Below are positions 25,928 to 36,013 of a stretch of 64,000 nucleotides of DNA, piece after piece (the stretch's first letter is position 1; every line of letters starts with the position of its first letter). The stretch spans positions 2,418,001 through 2,482,000 of the forward strand of contig NZ_CP025197.1 in the NCBI RefSeq assembly GCF_002844395.1, given 5' to 3'. Both the position numbers and the translations under genes were made by a program. The stretch comes from Acetivibrio saccincola (lineage in GTDB: Bacteria > Bacillota > Clostridia > Acetivibrionales > Acetivibrionaceae). The notes under the pieces were generated by a model. The model was not told the origin of the DNA. It worked only from the letters and a program-made list of their open reading frames with translations, and searched no databases.

Positions 25928-26011
25928 GTACCATTTTCCATTTTGTCAAGGCTAAAACAAGCGGGCAAAGCCCGGCCTTGACAAGTAGTAGGGCTTCGCG
26001 GGTCATGGTAC
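25928..26011. repeat. Nested inverted repeat inside the insertion sequence
   Basis: Three concentric stems: GTACCAT (25928-25934) with ATGGTAC (26005-26011); TTGTCAAGGC (25943-25952) with GCCTTGACAA (25975-25984); and CGGGC/GCCCG closing a 3-nt loop between them. It is GC-rich against its surroundings and lies downstream of the transposase. Confidence 0.8.
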
Positions 26012-26151
26012 TAAAGTTTTGCTTTTTTCTTTTCTTTTTCTTTTTTTATGTTTTTTCTTTTTCTTTGTCTTTTTTTAGATATGTATAATTCCTATTGGAT
26101 AGGCTTACTTGTAAACTTTCCCGTAATTTTTGCTTTATTATTACCTCATCC

Positions 26152-27603
26152 CTATCCGCATATACCTATAATACGCCTTAATTCTTTATATAAACCAGTT
26201 TTACACCCCTTATGAATAACAGTTAAATTACTATTCCATACACTCTCATACCTGTTTGATGACTTCTTTAATTCCTTAATTAATTTTTCCTGAATTTCTT
26301 GCCTACTAGCTGCTAACTTTTTTTGTTTTTGTGCCATAACTATGTCATATACCTTACCGCCATTCTTCTTGTATATTATCAGCTTTGACATCTTTTCTAC
26401 ACCTTTTCTCGACCAGCCTTTAGGTCTTGAACTTAAACGGGATGAAAATACATGACTCACATGACCTTCAGCACTACAACCCACTATTCCTCTGTTTGAC
26501 CTTATTTCTATACCATCCCAATTATTTAAAATATATCGCTTTGCATTTTTTATAGCCTTTATTTTACTTTCATTATCGCCTGTCTTTTCAATTATCTTTT
26601 TAAAAACCTTTGTTAGCATTTTTTTATCAGATAAATTCAAAGCCTCCTGTAAATCTTGGCTTATTGCTTCATCATTTAAATGTGTGGTCGCAACTCTTAC
26701 GTATTTTTGAAGATGGTATCTATCAAGTACAAATTTACTTTTTGAAAGACAGTTAACTCCTTGCCTTATCCATGACGCCCCATCTCCTGATATATACACC
26801 GTCTCTAAAAAATCAACGTCATATTGTTTATATATGTATTCCGATACTTCAAGCCACAAATCTTCTGAATTCTTATACACTCCCCCAAAATATCGAACAT
26901 TCTTTAATACTTTTCTCTTCTTATTACTTTTTTCAAAGTCAATTCCCTCATGCACATATACAAGTTTTGGCATAATTGTATTTCTCTTGCCCTTCTCATT
27001 CTGTCTCAATATACTTTTTTGTTGTAATGCTACATGGTCCTCATCGGCCTCAACATACAATATTTTTACTTCTCTCTTTTTATCTACTTTTATTTCAGGC
27101 TCAACTATTTCAATATTATGTATTTTATTCATCACTGCTTGTTTGCTGATTTCATCAATATATGTCGCCTTTTCTCCTGCCTTTCTGTAGCTGCTGTCAG
27201 CTGCTTCATCTATTGCATTAATTACAACATCGGCACTTACTCTGTCATGTGGTTCTACACCTACAATCCTGTCGACTAGGTGTTGTCTATTACCATTTTC
27301 CTTATGCTTAAAATATGTCCTGTTATAACTTAGTGTTCCAAATGTCGTTAAAATAGCTGTTTTATCTTTTCTTATAATTTCCCAATACTGTTTCCTTATT
27401 TCACAGTTACGGAAATATTCATCCATATCTTCAAGCACTTCTTTAAGTATATCGCGTCCAAGTTTAAATAAATCTTCTTTTAGACCAAGAACAAGATCAG
27501 CTAAGTCTTTTCCTTCTTCAATAAAATTTTTTATCTTTTTTTCAATTCTTTTTACCCCAAATTCATTAAAATGTTGTATACTATTATACATAGAAGATGT
27601 CAT
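26152..27603 (-). CDS. ISLre2-family (UPF0236) transposase
   Basis: A 483-aa DDE-type transposase. It begins with the helical MYNSIQHFNEFGVKRIEKKI region. It has the family pattern of acidic centres in LYVEADEDHVALQ, YISGDGASWIRQG and FVLDRYHLQKYV, followed by GCSAEGHVSHVFSSRLSSRPKGWS. The frame is intact, so the element may be active. The start at 27603 overlaps its own AAAGG; ATG at 27591 is an alternative. Confidence 0.92.
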   Translation of the reverse strand: MTSSMYNSIQHFNEFGVKRIEKKIKNFIEEGKDLADLVLGLKEDLFKLGRDILKEVLEDMDEYFRNCEIRKQYWEIIRKDKTAILTTFGTLSYNRTYFKHKENGNRQHLVDRIVGVEPHDRVSADVVINAIDEAADSSYRKAGEKATYIDEISKQAVMNKIHNIEIVEPEIKVDKKREVKILYVEADEDHVALQQKSILRQNEKGKRNTIMPKLVYVHEGIDFEKSNKKRKVLKNVRYFGGVYKNSEDLWLEVSEYIYKQYDVDFLETVYISGDGASWIRQGVNCLSKSKFVLDRYHLQKYVRVATTHLNDEAISQDLQEALNLSDKKMLTKVFKKIIEKTGDNESKIKAIKNAKRYILNNWDGIEIRSNRGIVGCSAEGHVSHVFSSRLSSRPKGWSRKGVEKMSKLIIYKKNGGKVYDIVMAQKQKKLAASRQEIQEKLIKELKKSSNRYESVWNSNLTVIHKGCKTGLYKELRRIIGICG

Positions 27604-27712
27604 CCTTTCTATTTATTATTTTTGCTTAATTAATATCTTAACAGGATGTCATCTTCTTTTCAATTATATATGGTATTTTATGTCTCATTCCCTACAATAA
27701 CTTTACGCTAAC

Positions 27713-29037
27713 ATGGCATCATTTAAATTATTTCTTATGGTATGGGTATCTTCTATATAACTCCCTATTTCTGAAATGCTACCCACACCTTGTTCATTTT
27801 CTTTTGCCTGATTGGTGGCTCCTCTTGCAATCTCTTCTATTGTTTTTGCTATTTCTCCGGCTGCTAAAGATAATTGCTGACTGTTGGATGACAATTCTTC
27901 TGAAGAAGAAGTAAGCCTGTCAGACATCTCTGAAATGCTTTTAATAAGTGTCATAAGATTATTTTGCATCTTTAACACTGACCTTGTTATTATCCCTATT
28001 TCATCGGACCTGTTTACATATTTCATAGCTTTATGATTTTCATCAAATGTAAGGTCATATTCAGACATTCTTTTAATTATATCAACTAAATATTTTATTG
28101 GATTTGAAATTGTCCTGGTCAATGCTATAGAAGCTGTCATACCTAAAATGAACACAATTAAAAAAATTAGCAATATTATTCTTTTTAAATATGTAACACT
28201 GTGCAAAACCTCTTTTTTGTCTGCCGCAACCCCTAGAACCCAGTTGGAATTTGGAATTTTTGCTATGGCAGTTATATATTCCTTTCCTAAAAATTCATGA
28301 TTTGCCAAGCCGCTGTTTCCAATACCTATATTATTAACAACCTCACCTAAGCTTTTTAGACTTCCCCCTTCTTCAATGTCTTCAAATATATTCTTTTGCT
28401 CCATTACAAATTCCCTGTCAGGATGAGAATAAAAGGTGCCGTCAGGTCCTAATACAAAAGCAAATCCCATGTCGCCTAATCCCATCTCATCTGTAATATC
28501 GTTTAATATAGCTCCGTCCTTTCTTCCAATTAAAACAGCCTCCACCTTTCCATCAACTTCTATTGGAGCAGCGAACATAACCACTACACTGTTTGTTATC
28601 CTGCTTATTAACGGATTAGAAATATTCGCTTCTCCCTGAAAGGCTTTTTTTACATATTCCCTGTCCCCCACCTGTGCTGTTTCTTTACCTAAAACATAAT
28701 GTGCCGTCCCGTCAGGCATTACCACTGCCAAATCCAAATAACCTAACCTCTCCACATCTTCCCGTAATGATTCTTTTTGAATTCTTAAGTCCATTGTCTT
28801 TGTCCTGTATCTGTTTGCAACTTCATACAAAGCAGCCAGATTAACATTTATACGCGTTTCAATGTGGCTGGCACCTTCATTTGCATATTGAAGCATTGCC
28901 TGTTCCACCTCTTTTACAATAGCTGTGGAAGACACTTTAATGGAAATTAATCCAATGGACAAAGATACAAGTAATACAAGGATACCTACAAAAATAGTAA
29001 TTCTCTTAGATAAATCTAATGATAGATTTAATTTCAT
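27713..29037 (-). pseudogene. N-terminal part of the split methyl-accepting chemotaxis protein
   Basis: Sensor and membrane part of a chemoreceptor. Membrane helix 1 (TIFVGILVLLVSLSIGLISI), an extracellular double-Cache-like sensor (~40-280, including DLAVVMPDGTAHYV and GWVLGVAADK-type segments), membrane helix 2 (IILLIFLIVFILGMTASIAL), HAMP and the first methylation helix are present. The reading then enters the insertion sequence at NLNDA and stops after three foreign codons (27703). Without the element the protein would be 671 aa. Such sensors often bind amino or organic acids; the ligand here is unknown. Confidence 0.92.
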
Positions 29038-29367
29038 TCATTGCACCTTCTTTACATTTTAATCTACATCCATAACCCCGCTATTTAATTTATCATTACC
29101 TGGATTACCACTTGGATTCTTTAGAATTGATAAATAATTTTGCCAAATGTATAAGTTTGTGTTTAAAATATATTCTACATTTTAGACAAAAATCCTTCTG
29201 CTTATTATTCTCGTTTTTGTGGTTTTTTGACTGTTTCTTAACTAAAATTAAATAAAAAAGCTTCAGACAGCAGCCTTTCCCGCCACCTGAAGCTTATTCT
29301 TGTTTATTTATATTTATTTTTTTCTCTGTTAAATTATTTTTGCACTTCAATCATTACACTAAATCTG
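29038..29367. other. Intergenic region between RNase J and the chemoreceptor
   Basis: 330 bp, AT-rich. It holds the RNase J terminator at 29254-29296 and presumably the chemoreceptor promoter. No further ORF or repeat is seen. Confidence 0.6.
29254..29296 (-). terminator. Intrinsic terminator of the RNase J gene
   Basis: On the minus strand AAGCTTCAG pairs with CTGAAGCTT around a ~20-nt loop and runs into a T-tract. It lies ~72 bp after the RNase J stop. Confidence 0.88.
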
Positions 29368-31035
29368 CTACACTTCCATGATTATAGGAAGAATCATAGG
29401 CCGTCTTTTGGTTTTTTCATATAAATAATCCCTCAATGCATCTCTTATAATGCTCTTTTTTGTTGCCCAATCGCTTTTTTTCCTTTCATCACACTTTAAC
29501 AATGCTCTTCTGGAAATCTCCCGGATTTCCTCCATAAGGTCCTCCGACTCTCTCACATAGACAAAACCCCTGGAGATAACGTCCGGACCTGCAACCAATT
29601 CCCCGGTACTGCTTTCAATTGATATTACAACCACAATCAATCCATCCTGTGAAAGATGTTTTCTGTCACGAAGAACAATGTTCCCAACATCCCCAACTCC
29701 TAACCCGTCAACTAAAACCCTTCCGGAAGGAACACTGCCGTTTAATTTTGCTACACCATCGGTTATTTCTAATACATTGCCTATGTCCATTATAAAAATA
29801 TTTTCTTTTGGCATGCCCAGTTCGTGGGCAAGGTTCCCATGTTGTTTTAAATGCCTGTACTCCCCATGCACCGGGATGAAGTACTTAGGCTTTATAAGGC
29901 TGTGAATAAGCTTTAATTCTTCCTGGCAGGCATGTCCGGACACATGTATATCTGCCAGGGCTTCATATATCACCTTAGCACCTTTTTTAAACAAGTCATT
30001 TACAACCCTTGAAACAAATTTTTCATTTCCCGGTATAGGGGTTGCTGAAATAATAACCTGGTCCCCGGCTACAATTTCAACTTTTCTATGCTCACCTGCT
30101 GCCATCCTTGACAGTGCTGACATGGGTTCACCCTGGCTTCCGGTTGTAATGATAACTAATTTTTCCGGTGGATATTTATTAATATTGTCAATATCAATAA
30201 TCACGCCCTCCGGAACATTCATATACCCAAGTTCCATTGCTACATTTACCACATTAACCATGCTTCTGCCGCAGATGGCAACTTTTCTTTTAAACTTTAC
30301 TGCAGCATTTATTATTTGCTGTACCCTGTGTACATTAGAAGCAAAGGTAGCAACCAATATCCTGCTTTTGCTGTTCATAAAAATTTCATCCAAAGTCTGC
30401 CCTACTGTCCGCTCAGACATGGTATACCCTTCTCTTTCCACATTTGTACTGTCTGCCATAAGGAGCAAAACCCCTTTTTTGCCTAACTCCGCCAACCTTG
30501 CCAAATCAATAGGTTCACCTTCTATAGGCGTATAGTCCACTTTAAAGTCCCCGGTATGCACAATAACACCTTCAGGGGTAAATATTGCAAGAGCCACAGA
30601 GTCTGCAATGCTATGACTTGACCTTATAAATTCCACCTTAAAACATCCCAATTGAATCACATCTGACTGCTTTACGGTTTTAAGCTTTACACTTCCTAAT
30701 AATCCATGCTCCTCAAGTTTTTGTTCAACCAAACCTAATGTTAATTTAGTACCATACAAAGGCACATTTAAATCTTTGAGTATATAAGGCAGTGCCCCTA
30801 TATGGTCCTCATGACCATGGGTTAAAACAAATCCTTTTACTTTTTCCTTATTCTTGGTTAAATAAGTTACATCAGGTATCACCAAATCAATACCCAGCAT
30901 ATCATCTTCGGGAAATGCTATTCCACAGTCCACAATAATGATATCTTCCCCATATTCAAACACAGTGATGTTTTTTCCGATTTCACCTAAACCGCCCAGG
31001 GGAATAATCCTTAGTTTTTTCTTTTTCCTTGCCAC
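29368..31035 (-). CDS. rnj: Ribonuclease J
   Basis: A 555-aa metallo-beta-lactamase/beta-CASP nuclease with 5'-exonuclease and endonuclease activity, central to mRNA turnover and rRNA maturation in Firmicutes. Key segments are IPLGGLGEIGKN, the zinc motif LTHGHEDHIGALPY, HTGDFKVDYTP, LLMADSTNVEREG and HVSGHACQEELK. AGGTTTAG precedes the ATG. It has its own terminator. rnjA versus rnjB cannot be told with only one copy in view. Confidence 0.95.
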   Translation of the reverse strand: MARKKKKLRIIPLGGLGEIGKNITVFEYGEDIIIVDCGIAFPEDDMLGIDLVIPDVTYLTKNKEKVKGFVLTHGHEDHIGALPYILKDLNVPLYGTKLTLGLVEQKLEEHGLLGSVKLKTVKQSDVIQLGCFKVEFIRSSHSIADSVALAIFTPEGVIVHTGDFKVDYTPIEGEPIDLARLAELGKKGVLLLMADSTNVEREGYTMSERTVGQTLDEIFMNSKSRILVATFASNVHRVQQIINAAVKFKRKVAICGRSMVNVVNVAMELGYMNVPEGVIIDIDNINKYPPEKLVIITTGSQGEPMSALSRMAAGEHRKVEIVAGDQVIISATPIPGNEKFVSRVVNDLFKKGAKVIYEALADIHVSGHACQEELKLIHSLIKPKYFIPVHGEYRHLKQHGNLAHELGMPKENIFIMDIGNVLEITDGVAKLNGSVPSGRVLVDGLGVGDVGNIVLRDRKHLSQDGLIVVVISIESSTGELVAGPDVISRGFVYVRESEDLMEEIREISRRALLKCDERKKSDWATKKSIIRDALRDYLYEKTKRRPMILPIIMEV

Positions 31036-31241
31036 AACTAAACCTCCATTTTATTTTATATATGTATTAAAGCGAGACTTTTTAAAAAGTCCGGTATATA
31101 ATTCTCACAAAATAATTAATAACCTTATTATTATAGCATATTTCTAATAAATATAAACAATTATTTGCTTATATTGTGTATATAAACTATATGTAATGCA
31201 TGTGTTCTTAGCATTTCCCTATATTATAAATAAAAATACCT

Positions 31242-31277
31242 AAAAAAAGAGGATGGCAGCTGCCATTCCTCTTTTTT
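31242..31277 (-). terminator. Intrinsic terminator of the cellulase gene
   Basis: AAAAAAAGAGGA, then TGGCA/TGCCA, then TCCTCTTTTTT form a long near-perfect hairpin 34 bp beyond the cellulase stop. Tracts on both sides make it usable in either direction. Confidence 0.9.
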
Positions 31278-31310
31278 ACTTTACCCATGTATTAATCTAT
31301 ATAACTTTTT

Positions 31311-33881
31311 TTAGTCTTTTATAAAACTAATTTCTAGTATGTGTCTGGATAATAGTGAGTAGTCTATTGTGTCAATGATTCCATCTCCATTTATGTCTGC
31401 TGCTTTTCTGTCTGCATTTACATTTATTTCAAGTATTAGTCTTGACATTAATGTAGCGTCCATTGAGTTTCTGTCCCCGTCTCCGTTAAGGTCACCTAGA
31501 AGTACACCACTACCTGGACCACCTGGATGACCATTATCGGATAATTCTGTTAAGTAACCTGTTACCCAAGCTAAAGGAGCGTTCCAGTTAATTGTAACTT
31601 CGTTTGTTGACCAGGACTCAATATTGTCTAAGAAGCATTTTTGTGGTGGGAATCCACCTGGCTTCCAACCCATACCTTTAACCCATGGGTCTTGTAATCC
31701 TGAGTTAGGTCCGCCTGACAACCATCCTGGAGGTGCCTTAGGGAACTTAGGATCCAGCTGGTACGCAAACCATCTGTGGTGAGGATTTTCTAGTGGCACA
31801 GAACCATAACCTGATACATAGCACTGGTTATTAGGGTTGCGTCCCATTATGTAGTCCATAGCTGTTGTCAATGCGTTATAGTATTTACCCTCTCCAGATA
31901 TATCATAAGCATATGCAAATACTATACACTGGTTCACTACAAATGAGTTTGAACCCCATGGATAACCAACTAAGCTTGGATCATCAAGAAGTATAGGTCT
32001 TTGCTCTATAGTAATTCCATAACCTTGCTTTTCCTGAATAGCAATCCATGCATCTGCAGCTTTCTTAATGTTGTTCTTTAAAGTAGTTCTTTCACTTGAT
32101 GACAATACATCTTCGTTAAGAAGAAGTGATATTGTTCCTAGTCCTTGTGTGTTACCCCAGTCAAAAGCTCCTACAAAACCATGTTTTGCTTCTCCACCTG
32201 TTAATTCAACAGGCATTTCTAAGAAATGACTTGATTTCTTAATATAATCATAATATTGTGACTTACCGGTAGTTATATATAATTCACATGCTGCCCAGTA
32301 GAATTCATCTTCTACATAGTCGTCACCATAAGGTCCTCCACCCATAGTTGATATAAAAGGAGCATAAATTGCAGGGTTCTTAACTGCTGCTTCCCATGCT
32401 ACTTCTGCAGCGCTTATAAGCTCATTTGCAAATGATGGATCTATGTCTTTATACAGACGTGAACCCATTGCAGCACATGCAGCCATATTCAATGTTGCAG
32501 CTGTTGTTGGTGGCTTTAATACACGTTCTCTATCAGCATCGTCAGCAGGTGATAATCCTAAAGCTGTCCAACGGTCATCATGAACTTTGTGGTGAACCAT
32601 ACCTGCTCTCTTACCTCTGTCAGTCTGCATTTTTAACATAAATTCTAACTCCGGACGAACTTCATCAAGTATGTCAGGTATTCTGTTGCCGCTTTCAGGA
32701 ATGTTCATTGTGTTGTCTCCGTAGTATTTATCCGCTGTACCCTTTGCTAGAGCACGCTCATACATGTTCAAAAGTGTCCATGCTGATATACCACCGTTAA
32801 CAACGTACCTTCCGTAGTCACCTGCATCATACCATCCGCCGGTAACATCAAGGGAATAAGTTTCTCCATATCTGTCACTTGACTCAGCAAATTCAACACA
32901 TTTTGCAACGTCCCTAGTATGTCCTGCCGGACGCGCAAAGCTTGGATCATGTGAGTAAGCTGCTTCTATTGGCTGTGCAGATCTGTTGTAGTAGAAATAC
33001 TTTAATGCGTCATACATTAGGTCGCTGTAAATATCTTTTGATATCTTAAACTCATAACTGGTTTCTCCGCCAGCTTCTAAGTAGTAAGTTCCTTCTTGTG
33101 TAAAGTCTGAGAAGTCAATTAACTGAACAGTATCCCCTGAGTCTTTATCTAAACCAAATGATTTAGTGCTTCCGCTTTTAACTGTTCTTCCGCTGCTGTC
33201 TTTTAATTCCCATGTGCTTGCAGAACCTATTAAAGTAGCAACTTTTTTAGCATCTGGATAATAACCCACCTGATTTACGCGGATTTGTTTTCTTGGTGTT
33301 GGTGGAGGTGTTGGTGGAGGTACATAACCATTACCCTGTAACCTTACCTCTTTAAATCTTATAGTTGTACCTGCCTTAACAGTAGCCTTATCATACTGTG
33401 TGCCTTCACCGTCACCAAGGTGGAAAGCCCACTCTGCTATAGGATTATTAGCATTACCTGTAAACTGTGCCTCATGAGTATACCACTGGTTTGCTCTTAA
33501 TTCATGAGAATTCCAGTTGTTATTCCAGTACTCAGTGTATGGCTCGTCCATTTCGCCTATTTTTGAATAGATTTTACAGTTTTTATCAGCCTGTACTGTA
33601 AATGATACTCTGTACTGCATTCCTGATTCAATAGGAATTTTTCTGTGCCTAAATTGAATACCCCATTGAGCCTCTCCCGGATCAATTATATTTATTACGT
33701 ACTCGCCATCTAAAATGTCAAATTCTGCCTTTGCTGGATAGTCCTCAACAACGTGCCAAGGAAGACCCACGCCCCCTTTGAAGTTTGTGTTGGTAACAAT
33801 GTCTGTCCATGCAAAAGTAACTACTTGGGTAGCTAACATTGCAAAAATGAGGACAGTTACCAATGTTAATCTTTTTAACAT
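31311..33881 (-). CDS. celK: Cellulosomal GH9 cellulase/cellobiohydrolase, CelK-like (CBM4-Ig-GH9-dockerin)
   Basis: A secreted cellulase of 856 aa. The signal peptide ends near residue 24 (VVTFA). A family 4 carbohydrate-binding module lies at ~25-185, a Pro/Thr linker PPPTPPPTP, an Ig-like GH9-associated domain at ~198-283, and the GH9 catalytic domain at ~285-785. The catalytic Asp pair is in WYDAGDYGR (D352, D355), a substrate-binding His pair in NPHHRWF (~701) and the proton-donor Glu in NEVTINW (E761). The dockerin (796-856) has two Ca-binding repeats, GDLNGDGDRNSMDATLMSR and ADINGDGIIDTIDYSLLSR, for docking to a cohesin. Module order and the N-terminal sequence style match C. thermocellum CelK/CbhA, where CelK has this simpler layout. 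It is a single-gene unit with a long AT-rich upstream region. Confidence 0.93.
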   Translation of the reverse strand: MLKRLTLVTVLIFAMLATQVVTFAWTDIVTNTNFKGGVGLPWHVVEDYPAKAEFDILDGEYVINIIDPGEAQWGIQFRHRKIPIESGMQYRVSFTVQADKNCKIYSKIGEMDEPYTEYWNNNWNSHELRANQWYTHEAQFTGNANNPIAEWAFHLGDGEGTQYDKATVKAGTTIRFKEVRLQGNGYVPPPTPPPTPRKQIRVNQVGYYPDAKKVATLIGSASTWELKDSSGRTVKSGSTKSFGLDKDSGDTVQLIDFSDFTQEGTYYLEAGGETSYEFKISKDIYSDLMYDALKYFYYNRSAQPIEAAYSHDPSFARPAGHTRDVAKCVEFAESSDRYGETYSLDVTGGWYDAGDYGRYVVNGGISAWTLLNMYERALAKGTADKYYGDNTMNIPESGNRIPDILDEVRPELEFMLKMQTDRGKRAGMVHHKVHDDRWTALGLSPADDADRERVLKPPTTAATLNMAACAAMGSRLYKDIDPSFANELISAAEVAWEAAVKNPAIYAPFISTMGGGPYGDDYVEDEFYWAACELYITTGKSQYYDYIKKSSHFLEMPVELTGGEAKHGFVGAFDWGNTQGLGTISLLLNEDVLSSSERTTLKNNIKKAADAWIAIQEKQGYGITIEQRPILLDDPSLVGYPWGSNSFVVNQCIVFAYAYDISGEGKYYNALTTAMDYIMGRNPNNQCYVSGYGSVPLENPHHRWFAYQLDPKFPKAPPGWLSGGPNSGLQDPWVKGMGWKPGGFPPQKCFLDNIESWSTNEVTINWNAPLAWVTGYLTELSDNGHPGGPGSGVLLGDLNGDGDRNSMDATLMSRLILEINVNADRKAADINGDGIIDTIDYSLLSRHILEISFIKD

Positions 33882-34564
33882 TCCTTTTTCCTCCTTTATA
33901 GATAAAATTTAATATATAAATTTACACAAATATAAAGACCCTAAAAGAAATATATCTCCTTCCCATTAGTACGCATTACATACTTAATTGCATATTTAGA
34001 CACTATAAAATAACAGTACTTTTATAGATTATGTGTCTAAAGCTTATGTTTATCTGAAAATAATTCTTAAATAAGTACCATATAATTAATTACAAAGGTA
34101 ACATTAGTGCTTTTGGAATATAAAGAACTGATTATAAGATAAAAAAGGTTAGGTTTGAATTACTGGATTTTTTGTTAAAGAATCGCAGGAAAATTGTATT
34201 GGTGTACAAAAATATAAAGTGCTGCGCATAATCTAAAACAACCACGTCTAATAGGAACTTGATATATTTACTTTTCAAGGTTCTCTTATATTTGGTAAAC
34301 TTAATTCACCAACAATCTATTAAAATGATATTTTCAATACAGGGGAAAAGAAATACCTTCCCGGCAAACATATACCCATAAATCTAAATTAGAATCCCAA
34401 CTTCCAAATTAGAATTTTATAGAATTTTTATATCTTTATGCATATATATTTATATTTTTATACATATATATAATAATAAAAATATTTAATTTAATCAACT
34501 GCATTCAATTTAATTTTACCTAATATAATTAAAAAGGTCAACATTATATATGAAAAAACTATAA
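33882..34564. other. Long AT-rich upstream region of the cellulase gene
   Basis: 683 bp without a gene. It must hold the cellulase promoter and leader (minus strand). Visible structure: a direct repeat AAATTAGAAT at 34386-34395 and 34406-34415, exactly 20 bp apart, and an imperfect hairpin GAACTTGA/TTCAAGGTTC at ~34256-34284. I cannot place a convincing promoter by eye. Confidence 0.6.
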
Positions 34565-35782
34565 TTAATCTAATTTGTTTTTCATTATAGACATACTCCA
34601 ATTAGCCTTTTTACTTTCATTTATAATGTTCTTATATACTTCTATGGTTTTATCTGTAATAACCTTCCAGTTGTAAATGCTGTGAACTTTCTTTAATGCA
34701 TTTTCTTTCATTTTTTCCGCTTTATCGGGTTTGTGAAGAATCTCCAGTATGCTGTCTGCAAGGGAATTTGCATTTCCTGTATATGATTTCATCCCATCCA
34801 CCCCGTGTTCCACTATACCGCTTAAGCCTCCGGTATCCGAAACAACAACCGGGACATTTGCAACCATCCCTTCTAATGCCACTATTCCAAAAGGCTCGTA
34901 AAGGCTTGGAAAAACTGCAACATCAGCGCATTTATATATTTTTGAAAGTTCTTCATCGCTTACATAACCTGTAAAGTATACTTTATGGGATACTCCCATA
35001 TAATTTGCTTTGGCTTTTAAATGTTCAAGCTGCGGTCCTTTACCTGCTATGACAAATTTAGCATCATTGTAATATTGTAAAACTTTAGGAACAGAATCAA
35101 TTAAAACATGTACACCTTTCTCATTAACAAGCCTGCCTACAAAAAATATAATTTTTTCATTATCCCTGGCATATTTTCTTCTAAAATCCATGTCCTTTTC
35201 ATATCCATCAAATTTATCCAAATCAACTCCATTTGGAATTATGTCTATTTTGTCTTCAGGCACCTGGAAGACATGCTTTACTTCTTCCTTCATATACTCA
35301 CTGTTTACAATAATTCTCCATGATTCATAAGCCATCCACCATTCAACACTGTTTATATATCTCTGGGTATCATCATGTATTCCGCAATTTCTGCCATACT
35401 CAGTTGCATGGATGGTAGAAATAAGGGGAATAAAATAAGAATGTTTTAAAACCCTTGCTGCAAATGCAACTATCCAGTCATGAGCATGAATAATATCAAA
35501 TTTTCCAGTTTCATTTATAAGCTTTATACTATGTTCTAATAAAGAAAAATTTAATTGTAGCACCCAGTCAACAAAATTATTAGGTGTAACGTCATAAGAA
35601 TGAACCCTGTGGATATATACATCTTTGTCTTTTTCAAATTCCTTTGTTCCCATTTCCCAACAGGTAATAACATGAACTTCATTTCCTCTCTCACCCAGTT
35701 TCTGGGCTAATCCATGCACAACCCTTGATATACCTCCCACAATCCTGGGTGGATACTCCCATGATAGCATTAAAACTCTCAT
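34565..35782 (-). CDS. GT4-family glycosyltransferase, possibly glycogen-synthase-like
   Basis: A 405-aa GT-B enzyme. The N-terminal donor loop MLSWEYPPRIVGGISRVVHGLAQKL, HAHDWIVAF, IPNGVDLDKF, FVGRLVNEKGVHVL and the C-terminal E-x7-E motif EPFGIVALEG define retaining GT4. The opening resembles archaeal-type alpha-glucan synthases and trehalose/sucrose-type enzymes, but the donor and acceptor cannot be read from sequence. ATG at 35782 is chosen because GGAGGAG lies 6 nt upstream; in-frame TTG (35809) and ATG (35797) starts sit inside a duplicated GGAGGAGAAT. Confidence 0.85.
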   Translation of the reverse strand: MRVLMLSWEYPPRIVGGISRVVHGLAQKLGERGNEVHVITCWEMGTKEFEKDKDVYIHRVHSYDVTPNNFVDWVLQLNFSLLEHSIKLINETGKFDIIHAHDWIVAFAARVLKHSYFIPLISTIHATEYGRNCGIHDDTQRYINSVEWWMAYESWRIIVNSEYMKEEVKHVFQVPEDKIDIIPNGVDLDKFDGYEKDMDFRRKYARDNEKIIFFVGRLVNEKGVHVLIDSVPKVLQYYNDAKFVIAGKGPQLEHLKAKANYMGVSHKVYFTGYVSDEELSKIYKCADVAVFPSLYEPFGIVALEGMVANVPVVVSDTGGLSGIVEHGVDGMKSYTGNANSLADSILEILHKPDKAEKMKENALKKVHSIYNWKVITDKTIEVYKNIINESKKANWSMSIMKNKLD

Positions 35783-36013
35783 ACCATTCTCCTCCATATT
35801 CTCCTCCAAACCCTGCCAAACCTCCCCTTTTTGCTATACAAAATATTATAATTGTATTTTATAAAATCTATTATTTTAAATGCTCTTACTCATTATTATA
35901 CTCAATATTTGTTTATATTATTGAGAAACAGTAAAAGAAAAAGTAAAAATTTTTTACCAAAGATATTCACAAGTCTTTTATAATTCTTCAAATCTAAAAA
36001 AAATCCTCCTTAA

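Larger units (their letters stand above)
25645..27712 (-). mobile_element. ISLre2-family insertion sequence, apparently complete (2068 bp)
   Basis: The ends are fixed by a 9-bp direct repeat and by imperfect terminal inverted repeats. The left end begins GATAGCGTCAATTTATTGTAGG, and the right end read inward begins GTTAGCGTAAAGTTATTGTAGG, about 19 of 22 matching. It carries one transposase gene on the minus strand and about 500 bp of non-coding DNA behind it, including a nested hairpin at 25928-26011 and a T/C-rich tract at 26012-26080. It interrupts a chemoreceptor gene. Confidence 0.9.
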
